NCBI RefSeq assembly: GCF_007827045.1
Contig: NZ_RPFW01000003.1
Span: 744,001-808,000, forward strand
Direction of reading: 5' to 3'
DNA: 64,000 nt
Origin: Trebonia kvetii
Lineage (GTDB): Bacteria; Actinomycetota; Actinomycetes; Streptosporangiales; Streptosporangiaceae
Shown: positions 32,883 to 41,905 of the stretch, in pieces
How the letters are laid out: every line of letters starts with the position of its first letter
Position numbering within the stretch: position 1 is the first letter of the stretch
The notes under the pieces: generated by a model
Told to the model about the DNA's origin: nothing
Databases searched by the model: none
The model's input: only the letters and a program-made list of their open reading frames with translations
Translations under genes and position numbers: made by a program

Positions 32883-34646
32883 CTAGCGGGACAGGTGGAC
32901 GTTGACGACGGCGGTCTGGCCGGCCCGGACGCAGGCGATGGCCTTCTCGAGCGTCGGTGCCAGTTCCGGGGTTGTCGTCACGGTGAAGCCGGCCGCGCCT
33001 GCGGCCGCGGCGACGGCTGCCGCGTCCGGTTGGGCGGACAGGTCGACGCCGTAGCCGCTCTTGGTGGTGACGTAGGTCCCCTCGGGGTAGGCCCGGGTCA
33101 GGTTGAACCGCATGGACAGGTACTTGTGGTTGTTGAAGACCACGACGAGCAGCGGCAGGCCGTACTGGGCGGATGCCATGATGCCCTGCGGGACCGGGTT
33201 ATAGAGCCAGGTGCCGTCGCCGACGGTCTGGACGACGAGCCGGTCTCCTGCTGCGAGCTTGGCGCCGAGCGCGACGCCGAGGCCCTGGCCCAGCCCGCCC
33301 TGCACGTAGCTGTAGCGGCCGGGGGTGGCGGCCATCAGGTGCCTGGTGATTACCCGACTGTGGGTAATGGTCTCGTCGATGACCAGCGCGTCGTCGCCGG
33401 CCAGCGCGCGCAGCGTGGCCGCGACGGCCACCGGGTCGATCGGCCCCTCGGCGGAGCCGAGCGCCCTGTGTTCGGCGGCGACCCGGGCAGCCTCGCTCTC
33501 GGCGAAGGCGGCCGCGCGCTCGGCGCGCCGGCCCTCGATCGCCGCTGCGTCGATCGACCTCGCGTCGAGTTCGGCGCTCAGCCCCGCGGTGATAGCGCGC
33601 AGCGTCGGCGCCGCCGCCCCGCCCACGTAGTGGTCGGCGGTGAGCACCTGGTAGGCCATGTGCGGCCGGTGCGCCACCTCGTCGATGACCAGCACGGTAG
33701 CGTTGCCCGGCTTATTGCTAGGCGGGTACCACGGCGACCGGCAGCCCACGAGGACCACCAGATCAGCGTCCCTTGCCAGCGGCGCGAGTTCGCCCCCGGC
33801 ATGCAGCGGATTGTCCCGCGGGAAGCTAGAGCTGACCGCCGACTGCGGCTCCACCACCGGAATGGCAAGCAGTTCGGCGAGCTCGACAAGTGCCGCGAAC
33901 GTCTCCGGATCGCGCCCGGCAGTCTCCACCGCCAGTACCGGCCGCCGCGCCGAGGCAAGCAGTCGCACCGCGAGCGCCACATCCTCGGCCACCGCCACGG
34001 TCGCGTTGGCCCGCGCCGCAGGCGCCGGGCTAACCGCGGCCGGCTTCCAGGGCGCAAGCAGCACCTCAGCCGGCGTGTTCACGTACACAGGCCCGGCCGG
34101 CGCCTGCGCCGCCAGTTCGCCGGCCCGCTTAAGCATCCCGTAAAGCACAGAAACGTCAGCAGCCGCGTTCGCCCACTTGGTAAACGGCGCCGCCACCGCC
34201 TGCGGGCCGCCGACCACCGACAGATTCCGGTACCACTGCGACCCGGGATCCGCCCCCGCCGCATCCCCGTACCCCGTCGACTCCCCAGAGCACACCACCA
34301 TAGGCGCACCGGAAAGCAGCGCACCGTGAATAGCATTAGCCCCCTGCAACAACCCGGCAGCAGCGTGCAGCAGCACCAGCTGTCCCCGCCCGGTCACCCC
34401 CGCATACCCAGTAGCCATGGCCACCGCGAGCATCTCATGAGCCAGATCCAGATATCGCGGCCCCGCAACAGCCGACCCGTCTCCCCCGGCCGAGCCCGAG
34501 GCGGCAGCCGCGCCAGCCGCGTCCCGCCGAGCCAGCGCTTCCCACACCGGAGCCCACTCCGACCCCGCCGAAGAGAAGATGTAATCCGCCCCCAAATCGC
34601 GAGCAGCCTGAAGGACCGCATCCCCGCCGTCCAGTTGTTCAGCCAT
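32883..34646 (-). CDS. Thiamine-diphosphate-dependent enzyme (benzoylformate decarboxylase/acetolactate synthase-like)
   Basis: A 587-residue three-domain ThDP enzyme: PYR domain at the N-terminus (ADYIFSSAGSEWAPVWEAL with the activating Glu), central domain about 215-340, and PP domain with the ThDP motif VGDGTWLYNPVPQG to FNNHKY (about residues 475-505). It most resembles 2-oxoacid decarboxylases and carboligases of the IlvB superfamily. With an Ldh-type enzyme and ALDHs in the same run it probably decarboxylates a 2-oxoacid to an aldehyde. ATG at 34646 has GGAG about nine bases upstream; the longer reading to 34748 is Pro-rich and rejected. Confidence 0.88.
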   Translation of the reverse strand: MAEQLDGGDAVLQAARDLGADYIFSSAGSEWAPVWEALARRDAAGAAAASGSAGGDGSAVAGPRYLDLAHEMLAVAMATGYAGVTGRGQLVLLHAAAGLLQGANAIHGALLSGAPMVVCSGESTGYGDAAGADPGSQWYRNLSVVGGPQAVAAPFTKWANAAADVSVLYGMLKRAGELAAQAPAGPVYVNTPAEVLLAPWKPAAVSPAPAARANATVAVAEDVALAVRLLASARRPVLAVETAGRDPETFAALVELAELLAIPVVEPQSAVSSSFPRDNPLHAGGELAPLARDADLVVLVGCRSPWYPPSNKPGNATVLVIDEVAHRPHMAYQVLTADHYVGGAAAPTLRAITAGLSAELDARSIDAAAIEGRRAERAAAFAESEAARVAAEHRALGSAEGPIDPVAVAATLRALAGDDALVIDETITHSRVITRHLMAATPGRYSYVQGGLGQGLGVALGAKLAAGDRLVVQTVGDGTWLYNPVPQGIMASAQYGLPLLVVVFNNHKYLSMRFNLTRAYPEGTYVTTKSGYGVDLSAQPDAAAVAAAAGAAGFTVTTTPELAPTLEKAIACVRAGQTAVVNVHLSR

Positions 34647-34704
34647 CGCGTGATTGCTCCAATCTCTTGTCGCCCCGTCCGCAGGGGGAGGAAGTGGGGG
34701 TGAC

Positions 34705-34780
34705 GGGGTATCTAAGCGCGCCTTCTGACCGTCCCAATCGGTTTTCATTGGGCCGGTCAGACGAGCGCGCGTGATACCCC
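34705..34780 (-). repeat. Long nested intra-operon hairpin
   Basis: Four nested arms pair across one loop: GGGGTATC/GATACCCC (34705-34712 and 34773-34780), GCGCGC/GCGCGC (34716-34721 and 34765-34770), CTGACC/GGTCAG (34725-34730 and 34755-34760) and CCCAAT/ATTGGG (34733-34738 and 34747-34752). It lies in the 208-base gap between the amidohydrolase and ThDP genes. On the operon strand the loop is A-rich (GAAAACCG), recalling the tip loop of the repeat elements at 25.3, 52.6 and 55.3 kb, but the flanking sequence is different. Confidence 0.6.
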
Positions 34781-34854
34781 TCGCCCCTCGCGACCGTCAC
34801 CAGCACGCCAGCCTTAGCCACAGCAGACCTTGGTTTGACTTGGAACGGTCGTCC

Positions 34855-35721
34855 CTAGGCCTCAACCGGAATGGCCCAGCCAAGGCATGAAGAGATCCCG
34901 CGACCCATGATCCACGACAGCTCCTCCTCCGAGAACGGGAAGTGCTTCGTGAACTGCTCGACCGCGTCCGTGTAGGTGATCCCGTGCTCAAGAAGCCGGG
35001 TCAGGTCGGTGCCCCAGAAGCAGCGCTCCGGCCCCATCTTGTCCACCATCTCGCGGACGTACCTGGCGATGTTCAGGTTCGGGAACGGCTGCGTGGAGTA
35101 GCCGGGGATCGCCGACACCTTCACGTAGATGTTGGGGTGCGTGTACAGGTCGGCGGTCTCCGACACCCAGTAGCCGATCGCGTCGTCGACGCAGCGGGCC
35201 ATGATGCCCATGTGGTCGATGATGATCTTCAGGCCGGGGTGCCTGTCGGCGATCTGGCCGAGCTCGGCCTTCCAGATCGGCGCGTGCACCATGGTGACCA
35301 GGCCGAGTTCCTCGGCAAGCGGCCAGTACCAGTCGTTGGTGCCGTCGATCATCCAGTTGCGGTCCTGCGGCCGGTGGAACGTCAGCCGGGTGCCCTTGAC
35401 GTGCGGGTTCTGCGCGAACTCGCGCATCAGCGCCTCGCCCTCGACCGGCTTGTTCTGCGGGACGCGCGCCATGATGCCGAACCGGCCCGGGTGTGCCTCG
35501 CAGGCCTCGAGGGCGTAGTCGATGCGGTCGCCCTCCCAGGACGGCGGGACGATGAGCACCCGGTCCACGCCGGCCTCGTCCATCAGGTCGATGCACTCCT
35601 GGTAGGTGAAGGCCGCCTCGCGGTGCCCGTTGAGCCGCATGCGCTCGCGAGCGCCGGGGATCCAGGGGCGGTCCTGGGTCTCTTCTTTCCAGATGTGGAC
35701 CTGGGTGTCGACTATGAACAC
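34855..35721 (-). CDS. Amidohydrolase-2 family metal-dependent hydrolase/decarboxylase
   Basis: A 288-residue TIM-barrel amidohydrolase (ACMSD/gamma-resorcylate decarboxylase-like or lactonase). It opens FIVDTQVHIWK with a modified HxH metal site (Q-x-H here), has MVHAPIWKAELGQIADRHPG, the strand IIIDHMGI with a conserved His, and CFWGTDLTRLLE with the metal Asp. Possible activities are lactone hydrolysis or aromatic-acid decarboxylation. GTG at 35721 was chosen because it begins the first barrel strand. The LhgO reading frame runs over most of this gene in another frame. Confidence 0.85.
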   Translation of the reverse strand: MFIVDTQVHIWKEETQDRPWIPGARERMRLNGHREAAFTYQECIDLMDEAGVDRVLIVPPSWEGDRIDYALEACEAHPGRFGIMARVPQNKPVEGEALMREFAQNPHVKGTRLTFHRPQDRNWMIDGTNDWYWPLAEELGLVTMVHAPIWKAELGQIADRHPGLKIIIDHMGIMARCVDDAIGYWVSETADLYTHPNIYVKVSAIPGYSTQPFPNLNIARYVREMVDKMGPERCFWGTDLTRLLEHGITYTDAVEQFTKHFPFSEEELSWIMGRGISSCLGWAIPVEA

Positions 35722-36982
35722 GGAGGGGTAACCTTTCTTCGTTGCTGAGCGGGAGCTTGAGTTCCTCGATGATGTGCTCGGCAATCGCCATCGAGGCCGT
35801 CGCCGCCGGCGACGGCGCGTTGCGGATCGAGGTGACCGGGCCGGTCTGGCTGATCCGGAAGTCGTCGACAAGCCCGCCGGCGGAGTCGACGGCCTGGGCG
35901 CGCACCCCAGCGGGGGCGCTCGTCACGTCGGCGAGGGTGATCCAGGGCAGGTACGTCCTGGCCTCGGCGAGGTACGCGCGCCTGATGAACGACCCGCGGT
36001 ACTCGCGTACGCCGGTCATCCAGTGCTTAAGTGCCAGCCGCCAGAACGCGGCAGACCTGCCGAGCCTGGCGAGGTCGGCCAGGCTGATGTCGGTGCGCCG
36101 GTAGCCCTCGCGGGCCATGGCGAGCACCGCGTTGGGCCCGAGGTCGGCGGTGCCGTCGACGCGTGGCGTCAGGTGGACGCCGAGGAAGGGATACCTGGGG
36201 TCGGGCACCGGGTAGATCATCCGCTTGACCCGGGTGGCCGCCCCCGGTGTCAGCCGCAGGTACTCGCCGCGGAACGGGACGATCTCCGGCGACCGGGTGT
36301 CCCCGATGCTCGCGGCGAGCAGGTCGGCCTGCAGGCCGGCGCAGATGATCAGCCTGGCGAAGGTGAAGGAACGGCCGGGGGTCTCCACCTCGACCGTACG
36401 GTCTTCCCTTCCCCGCCCGATCCCGCCCGCGACCCGCAGCCACGTCACCGGGGTGCCGAGCAGGACCCGGCCGCCGGCCGCGGTCACATCGGCGGCGAAC
36501 GACCGCGCGATCGCCGGGTAGTCGACGATGGCCGTCGTGGGGGAGAGCAGGGCGGCGACGCCGGCCACGTCGGGCTCGAACTCGCGAAGTTCCGCGGTGT
36601 CGAGCCAGCGCAGGCCGGGCACCTGGTTGATCTGGGAGCGGCGCTCCAGCTCGCGGAGCTTGACCGTCTCGCCCTCGTCGCGTGCGACGACGAGCTTGCC
36701 GAGCTCGGAGTAGACCAGGCCCTTGTCCGCGCAGTAGGCCTTGAGGAGGCCCACGCCGCGGCGGGTCATCCGCGCCTTGGCTGAGCCTGGCGCGTAGTAG
36801 ATGCCTGCGTGCACGACGCCGGAGTTGTGGCCGGTCTGGTGCTGCGCGACGGCGGTCTCCTTCTCGAGCACCGTGACCGCCACTCCGGAGGCCGCGAGCT
36901 GGCGCGCGACCGCGAGGCCGACGATGCCGGCCCCCACGATCCCGACCGGACCGCCCGCTCCGTCGGCACTGCCAGCTACCAC
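34988..36982 (-). CDS. lhgO: L-2-hydroxyglutarate oxidase-like FAD protein (LhgO) with lost stop
   Basis: GTG at 36982 opens an FAD-dependent oxidoreductase of the LhgO/DAO family. It has the dinucleotide fold VGIVGAGIVGLAVARQL, HQTGHNSGVVHAGIYY near residue 48, and a C-terminal TSIRNAPSPAATASMAIAEH. Homology ends near 35740 (about 415 residues, the family's length), but no stop occurs in frame until 34988. The last 240 residues are an Arg/His/Pro-rich read-through of the amidohydrolase gene. A frameshift or lost stop is likely. The enzyme would oxidise a 2-hydroxyacid. GAGG lies six bases upstream; it overlaps the ALDH stop by seven bases. Confidence 0.75.
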   Translation of the reverse strand: MVAGSADGAGGPVGIVGAGIVGLAVARQLAASGVAVTVLEKETAVAQHQTGHNSGVVHAGIYYAPGSAKARMTRRGVGLLKAYCADKGLVYSELGKLVVARDEGETVKLRELERRSQINQVPGLRWLDTAELREFEPDVAGVAALLSPTTAIVDYPAIARSFAADVTAAGGRVLLGTPVTWLRVAGGIGRGREDRTVEVETPGRSFTFARLIICAGLQADLLAASIGDTRSPEIVPFRGEYLRLTPGAATRVKRMIYPVPDPRYPFLGVHLTPRVDGTADLGPNAVLAMAREGYRRTDISLADLARLGRSAAFWRLALKHWMTGVREYRGSFIRRAYLAEARTYLPWITLADVTSAPAGVRAQAVDSAGGLVDDFRISQTGPVTSIRNAPSPAATASMAIAEHIIEELKLPLSNEERLPLRVHSRHPGPHLERRDPGPPLDPRRSRAHAAQRAPRGGLHLPGVHRPDGRGRRGPGAHRPAVLGGRPHRLRPRGLRGTPGPVRHHGARPAEQAGRGRGADARVRAEPARQGHPADVPPAAGPQLDDRRHQRLVLAACRGTRPGHHGARADLEGRARPDRRQAPRPEDHHRPHGHHGPLRRRRDRLLGVGDRRPVHAPQHLREGVGDPRLLHAAVPEPEHRQVRPRDGGQDGAGALLLGHRPDPAS

Positions 36983-38364
36983 GCGAACCTCACGGCGGCG
37001 GTCTTGATCCTGGTGTAGAAGCGAATGCCGGGCGCGCCCTGCTCCTTGAACGCGGAGCCGGAGTCGCGGAAGCCGCCAAACGGGTGGTGCACGTCCCAGC
37101 CGGCGGTCGGCAGGTTCACCGAGACCTGCCCGGTCTCCGACAGTTCGATGAACCGGTTGGCGGCGGTGAGGCTGGTCGTGAACACGGCGGCGGACAGGCC
37201 GTAGTCGGTGTCGTTGGCGAGGCGCACCGCGTCGTCGAATCCGGTGGCCGTGGTGATGGCGAGTACCGGGCCGAAGACCTCCTCCCGCCACAGTGACTGT
37301 TCGGTCGTCACGTTGATCAGGGTGGGCTCCACGTAGCAGCCGTGGGCGAGTGCGTCGCCACCGGGGCGGCCGCCGCCGGCGATGACCTCGGCGCCTTCCT
37401 TTCTTGCCCCGTCGATGTGCTCGAGCACGCCGTCGCGATGCGCGGCGTAGCTGAGCGGGCCCATGGTGGTGCCGGCGTCGAGGCCGGGTCCGACCACGAT
37501 CGAGGCGACCTGGTCACGCAGCCGCGCGGTCAATTCCGCGGCGACGGAGGCCCCCACGATGAGCCGGCTGGTGGCGGTGCAGCGCTGGCCCGCCTGGGCG
37601 AACGCGGCACTGGCGACGGTGGCCGCGGCAAGGTCGAGGTCGGCGTCGGCGAGGACCACGGACACGTTCTTCCCGCCGAGTTCGGCCTGCAGCCGCACGT
37701 TCCTGTCCGCCAGCACCCGGCGCAGGTGGGCGCCGACCTCGTTGGACCCGGTGAACGTCACGGCGTCGGGCGAGGCGAGCAGCGCGGCGGAGATCTCGCT
37801 GTTGCGGCCGGTGATGACCTGGACCACGCCGTCGGGCAGTCCGGCCTCGCCGAGCTGCCTGGCCGCCCAGATCGCGATGCCCGGGGTCTGCGAGGCGGCC
37901 TTGAGCACCACCGCGTTGCCCGCGATGAGCGCGGGTCCGAGCTTGCGGGCTGGGGTGATCAGCGGGTCGTTCCACGGGCAGATGGCGAGCACCACGCCGA
38001 CCGGCTCCACCCGCACGTGGGTGGAGGTGCCAGGGCGGGCGTCGGCGAGCAGTTCACCCCAGGGCTGGCGGGCGAAGGAGGCGTAGTAGTCGAGGAAGTC
38101 GGCGGTCTTGGTGACCTCGACCCGCGCCTCGGCGAGGGTCTTGCCGTTCTCCCGCACCACGATGACGGCGCCCTCGTCGGTCCGCTCCCTGATCAGGGCG
38201 GCCGCGCGGGACAGCAACGCCGCCCGGTCGAGCGGGTTGACCCGCCGCCATGTCTCGAACGCGGCCCGGGCGCTTGTGTAGGCCGCGGCCACCTCGGTGG
38301 CGGTCATCGCAGGCACTTCCGCGACAACGGATCGCACGTCGGCCGGGTCCCTAACTTCCAGCAT
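36976..38364 (-). CDS. Aldehyde dehydrogenase (NAD(P)+)
   Basis: A 462-residue ALDH. Cofactor site ICPWNDPLITPARK, base Glu in QAELGGKNVSVV (about residue 230), nucleophile Cys in QAGQRCTATSRLIVG (about 264), and EVFGPVLAI near residue 370. It is the first gene of the minus-strand run ALDH-lhgO-amidohydrolase-ThDP enzyme-Ldh. It could oxidise the aldehyde released by the ThDP enzyme, or a semialdehyde such as 2-oxoglutarate semialdehyde. Start at 38364, with the alternatives a few codons in. Its 247-base upstream region to the ABM gene should carry the promoters of both divergent units. Confidence 0.92.
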   Translation of the reverse strand: MLEVRDPADVRSVVAEVPAMTATEVAAAYTSARAAFETWRRVNPLDRAALLSRAAALIRERTDEGAVIVVRENGKTLAEARVEVTKTADFLDYYASFARQPWGELLADARPGTSTHVRVEPVGVVLAICPWNDPLITPARKLGPALIAGNAVVLKAASQTPGIAIWAARQLGEAGLPDGVVQVITGRNSEISAALLASPDAVTFTGSNEVGAHLRRVLADRNVRLQAELGGKNVSVVLADADLDLAAATVASAAFAQAGQRCTATSRLIVGASVAAELTARLRDQVASIVVGPGLDAGTTMGPLSYAAHRDGVLEHIDGARKEGAEVIAGGGRPGGDALAHGCYVEPTLINVTTEQSLWREEVFGPVLAITTATGFDDAVRLANDTDYGLSAAVFTTSLTAANRFIELSETGQVSVNLPTAGWDVHHPFGGFRDSGSAFKEQGAPGIRFYTRIKTAAVRFAW

Positions 38365-38611
38365 CGAGCCTCAACTTCCCCATCAGCCCCATCGAATACA
38401 TATCCTCATGAAACGCCCCGCCGGTGGCGACGGTAAGGCTGCCGTCTCCGCACAGCGGAGCACCCGTCGCACTGAGGCGGCGCTGGTCATCCTAGGAAGT
38501 GCTGCGGGTCAGGTCAGCAGCCTGCGGCGCAACCTTAGATGTACGCCGTGCTCATTCCGCCCGTCCGCAGGAAGTCGGCAGAATTCCGGGCAGTCTGCAC
38601 GAGAGGTTGAG

Positions 38612-38914
38612 ATGGAATTCGTGGTCATCGCCCAGTACCGGGCGCGCGAGGGCGAAGCGGAGCGCGTCGCCGAGGCACTGGCGGAGATGGTGGCGCCCAC
38701 CAGGGCGGAGCAGGGAAACCTGGACTACCAGGTCTTCCGCGACCCCAAGGACCCGTCGCTGTTCGTGCTCTTCGAGCGTTACGCCGACGCGGACGCGTTC
38801 GACGCGCACCGCGCGACGCCGCATTTCGGCGCCTGGCTCGCCGGAGTGGTGCTGCCGGCGCTCGATGACCGGATCCGGCTCGACCTGGTCCCGCTGGGTG
38901 CCTATCAGCCCTGA
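38612..38914 (+). CDS. Antibiotic-biosynthesis-monooxygenase (ABM) domain protein
   Basis: A 100-residue ferredoxin-like ABM protein beginning MEFVVIAQYRAREGEAERV, with EQGNLDYQVFRDPKDPSLFV and the FERYADADAFDAHRATPHF segment. Such proteins are cofactor-free quinol monooxygenases or small-molecule isomerases working with aromatic pathways. ATG at 38612 has GAGAGG upstream. First plus-strand gene before the sugar-type ABC importer, 127 bases away, probably in the same regulon as the divergent catabolic run. Confidence 0.88.
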   Translation: MEFVVIAQYRAREGEAERVAEALAEMVAPTRAEQGNLDYQVFRDPKDPSLFVLFERYADADAFDAHRATPHFGAWLAGVVLPALDDRIRLDLVPLGAYQP

Positions 38915-39041
38915 CCGCGTCGCGCAGGACCTCAGGTCGCGGATGGCGAAGCCTTAGCGTTCGTCCCGCGACGTGAGTAACGGAGTAGAAAACAAACGTT
39001 CACGCACCTGACGTGATCGGTGGGATGGAGGACCAATAGCA

Positions 39042-40253
39042 ATGACGCATAACTGGAAGCGCTGGCTTGCGCCGGGCGCGGCGATCACCGCTGCGGCCGT
39101 GCTGGCTGCCTGCAGCTCGAGCAGCACTAGCTCAAGCTCGAGCGCCCCGGCCACGAGCAGCTCCCCCGCTGCCAGCACCTCGGCGTCGGCGTCGGCGTCG
39201 GGGGCGGCGTCGAGCACGACCGACGCCGGGCTGGCGAAGGCGCAGCAGATGGTCAGCCAGCTCGAGTCGACCACGAGCAGCTACCCCGTTCCGACGGCGA
39301 GCATCTCCGGCGTGTCTGGCCTCAAGGGCAAGACCGTCTACTACATCCCTCTCGTCCAGTTCATCCCCGGCTTCGTGGTCACCGCGGCCACCATGAAGGT
39401 CGCGCTCGCCAAGGTGGGCCTGAACCTGCAGGTCTGCAACGGCCAGGGCCAGCCGAGCGCGATCGCGTCCTGCGTGCAGCAGGCCACGGGCGCGGGCGCC
39501 GCCGGGATCATCACCGACGCGATCCCCTACGGCATGGCCCAGAACGCGCTCGACGCGGCCAAGGCCAAGGGCATTCCGATCATCATCACCGACCAGTACC
39601 CGCCGGCTGGCAACAAGAACACCGATGCGGTGACCTACGTGCCCGGCGTCGTCGACCAGCCAAGCCAGATCGCCTGGTGGATGATCGCCAACTCGCAGGG
39701 CAAGGCCAACGCGATCCTCGCCCAGGAGTCCGACTCGCCCTCGTCGATCGCGTACGTGCAGAACTCGCTGTCGATCTACAAGGACAACTGCCCGGGCTGC
39801 ACGGTCACGGTGAAGAGCATCACCGCCACGACCAACTCGCAGCTCGCCTCGGACACCAGCGCCAACCTGCTGTCCAACCCGAACGCGACGTACTACTACA
39901 CCGAGTTCGAGGACAGCCTCGACCCGACGGTCCAGGGCCTCCAGCAGTCGAACAAGACCGACATCGCGCTGTCGGTCGCCGGCGGCTCGGTCGACGGCCT
40001 CGGCCGGCTGAAGAGCGGCGCCGTGGTCAAGGCCGTGGTGGCCGTCGACCAGGCGTACGCCGGGTGGGCGCTCACCGACGAGATCCTGCGGATGGCGACC
40101 AAGGCCGCGCCGGTGGCCGAGCCGTTCCCGTCGCGCCTGTTCACCGCGCAGAACATCGGCAGCATCAAGGTCACCACCGCGGCTCAGGCCTCCGGTGAGT
40201 GGTTCGGCGACAGCTCCTACCAGACCGACTTCGCGAAGCTCTGGGGAGTCTGA
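39042..40253 (+). CDS. CUT2-type ABC transporter substrate-binding lipoprotein
   Basis: A 403-residue periplasmic-binding-protein-1-fold lipoprotein. The lipobox is VLAAC (Cys about 24), then a long Ser/Ala linker. The core (ISGVSGLKGKTVYYIPLVQ, AAGIITDAIPYGMAQNALDA, KGIPIIITDQ) matches ribose-type binding proteins. Two Cys pairs (VCNGQ/SCVQQ and NCPGC) may form disulfides. First gene of an SBP-ATPase-permease set. The ligand is not deducible; the genes around suggest an aromatic or hydroxyacid-type compound instead of a sugar. Confidence 0.9.
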   Translation: MTHNWKRWLAPGAAITAAAVLAACSSSSTSSSSSAPATSSSPAASTSASASASGAASSTTDAGLAKAQQMVSQLESTTSSYPVPTASISGVSGLKGKTVYYIPLVQFIPGFVVTAATMKVALAKVGLNLQVCNGQGQPSAIASCVQQATGAGAAGIITDAIPYGMAQNALDAAKAKGIPIIITDQYPPAGNKNTDAVTYVPGVVDQPSQIAWWMIANSQGKANAILAQESDSPSSIAYVQNSLSIYKDNCPGCTVTVKSITATTNSQLASDTSANLLSNPNATYYYTEFEDSLDPTVQGLQQSNKTDIALSVAGGSVDGLGRLKSGAVVKAVVAVDQAYAGWALTDEILRMATKAAPVAEPFPSRLFTAQNIGSIKVTTAAQASGEWFGDSSYQTDFAKLWGV

Positions 40254-40336
40254 TTTATCCTGTGCGCCCGGTGGCGATTTCCCGCCACCGCGCGCACAGC
40301 CTTAGCAGGAACCGCCGAACCAGGAAGGGATACCTC

Positions 40337-41905
40337 GTGAGCGTCTCGCACGCCGAAGCGGCGCCGACCGGGCGCCGCCTTGAGGTGGCTCACGTGTCGA
40401 AGACCTTCGGGCCGGCACGGGTCCTCCGCGACATCGTGCTGCACATCGAGCCCGGCGAACTGCACGGACTCGTCGGTCAGAACGGCTGCGGCAAATCGAC
40501 CCTGGTCAAGATCCTGACCGGGATCTACACCCCTGACCCGGGCGGTGCCATCACGGTGGACGGCAGGCCTCTCGCGCTACCCGTCAAGCCGCTCGACGCC
40601 CGCGCCGCCGGGCTGTCCGTGGTGCACCAGAACCTCGGACTCGTCGACGACAGGACGGTCTGGGAGAACGTGCGGCTCGGCCGGTTCCGCGCCGCCGGCC
40701 GGTTCTCCCGCCGGATCGACGGCCGGGCGGAACGCGAGGCAGTCGAGGCGGTGTTCGACAGGCTCGGCGCGCGGGTCGACGTGAACGAGCGGGTGGGCGA
40801 GCTGTCCGCGGAGGACCGAGCGGCGGTCGCGATCGCCCGCGCGATGCAGGACTATCAGCCAGGCGGCGGGCTGATCATCTTCGATGAGTCAACCAAGGCG
40901 ATGGGCAAGGCCGCCCGCGGCCGGTTCTTCGGCCTCGTCCGCTCGGTGATCGACGGCGGCGCCTCGGTGCTGATGATCTCGCATCAGCTCGAGGAGGTCG
41001 TCGAGGTGACCGACCGGGTCACCGTGCTGCGCGACGGCCAGGTGGTGGAGACCGGCATCCCCACCAAGGACATCGACGAGGCCGGGCTCACCCGGCTTAT
41101 GCTCGGGCGGCATCTGGTCACCCACCACCGAGTCGACAGCCACGCGACGGATGAGGCGGCAGCCCAGGTTCGCAACCTGGTGGTCCGCTCCGTCAAGGGC
41201 CTCGACATCGACCTGAAGAAGGGCGAGATCGTCGGGTTGACCGGGCTTGTCGGCTCGGGCGCGGTCGCGGCCGCGGAGGCGATCGGCGGCGCCCGCCAGG
41301 CGCGGGCGGGCGAGCTGACCGTCAATGGCAGGAAGCTCAGTCTGAAGCCGAGGCGGGACTCGACGCAGGAGTTCATCGCCGCGGGCGTCGCGTTCGTCGC
41401 CGAGCGCCGCCTCGAGCAGGGGCTGGCCGCCGAGCTGTCGGTGACGCAGAACCTGACCCTGCCGCGGGTGCGTGCCAGGGGCAGCCGGACGCGGATCGGC
41501 GGCAGCTGGCAGGCCGAGGAGACGGCGGCCATGATCAAGAAGCTGGACATCAAGCCACCAGACCCGCACAAGTCGGTGGGCACCCTGTCCGGCGGCAACC
41601 AGCAGAAGGTGCTGCTCGGCAAGTGGCTCGCGGGCAAGCCCGAGCTACTCGTGCTGCACGAGCCCACCCAGGCGGTGGACGTCGGCGCCAGGCACGACAT
41701 CATCGAGGCGATCCGGGAGGCCGCGCGGGACGGCTGCGGCGTGCTCATCTCGTCGGTCGACGCGGCTGACCTCGCCGTCCTCTGCGACCGGGTGCTCGTC
41801 TTCCGTGACGGCGCGGTCGTCGCGGAACTGGCCGGCGAGCTGAACCAGGACGACATCATTCACGCGACCTTCGCATCACCAGACTCGAAAGGGGTGGCCC
41901 GCTGA
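40337..41905 (+). CDS. CUT2-type (RbsA-like) tandem ABC ATPase
   Basis: A 522-residue protein with two nucleotide-binding domains. Domain 1: Walker A GQNGCGKST (about residue 49), a divergent signature LSAEDRAAVAIARA, Walker B GLIIFDEST. Domain 2: degenerate Walker A GLVGSGAVAAAEA, good signature LSGGNQQKVLLG, Walker B with His for Asp (LLVLHEPTQ). One hydrolytically competent site is therefore expected, as is common in this family. GTG at 40337 has AGGAAGGG upstream. The TGATG junction with the permease couples their translation. Confidence 0.92.
   Translation: MSVSHAEAAPTGRRLEVAHVSKTFGPARVLRDIVLHIEPGELHGLVGQNGCGKSTLVKILTGIYTPDPGGAITVDGRPLALPVKPLDARAAGLSVVHQNLGLVDDRTVWENVRLGRFRAAGRFSRRIDGRAEREAVEAVFDRLGARVDVNERVGELSAEDRAAVAIARAMQDYQPGGGLIIFDESTKAMGKAARGRFFGLVRSVIDGGASVLMISHQLEEVVEVTDRVTVLRDGQVVETGIPTKDIDEAGLTRLMLGRHLVTHHRVDSHATDEAAAQVRNLVVRSVKGLDIDLKKGEIVGLTGLVGSGAVAAAEAIGGARQARAGELTVNGRKLSLKPRRDSTQEFIAAGVAFVAERRLEQGLAAELSVTQNLTLPRVRARGSRTRIGGSWQAEETAAMIKKLDIKPPDPHKSVGTLSGGNQQKVLLGKWLAGKPELLVLHEPTQAVDVGARHDIIEAIREAARDGCGVLISSVDAADLAVLCDRVLVFRDGAVVAELAGELNQDDIIHATFASPDSKGVAR

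Noticed and set aside
34988-35721. Genuine dual coding of LhgO tail and amidohydrolase
   Set aside because: The LhgO-frame translation is low-complexity Arg/His/Pro/Gly sequence, as expected from an out-of-frame GC-rich gene.
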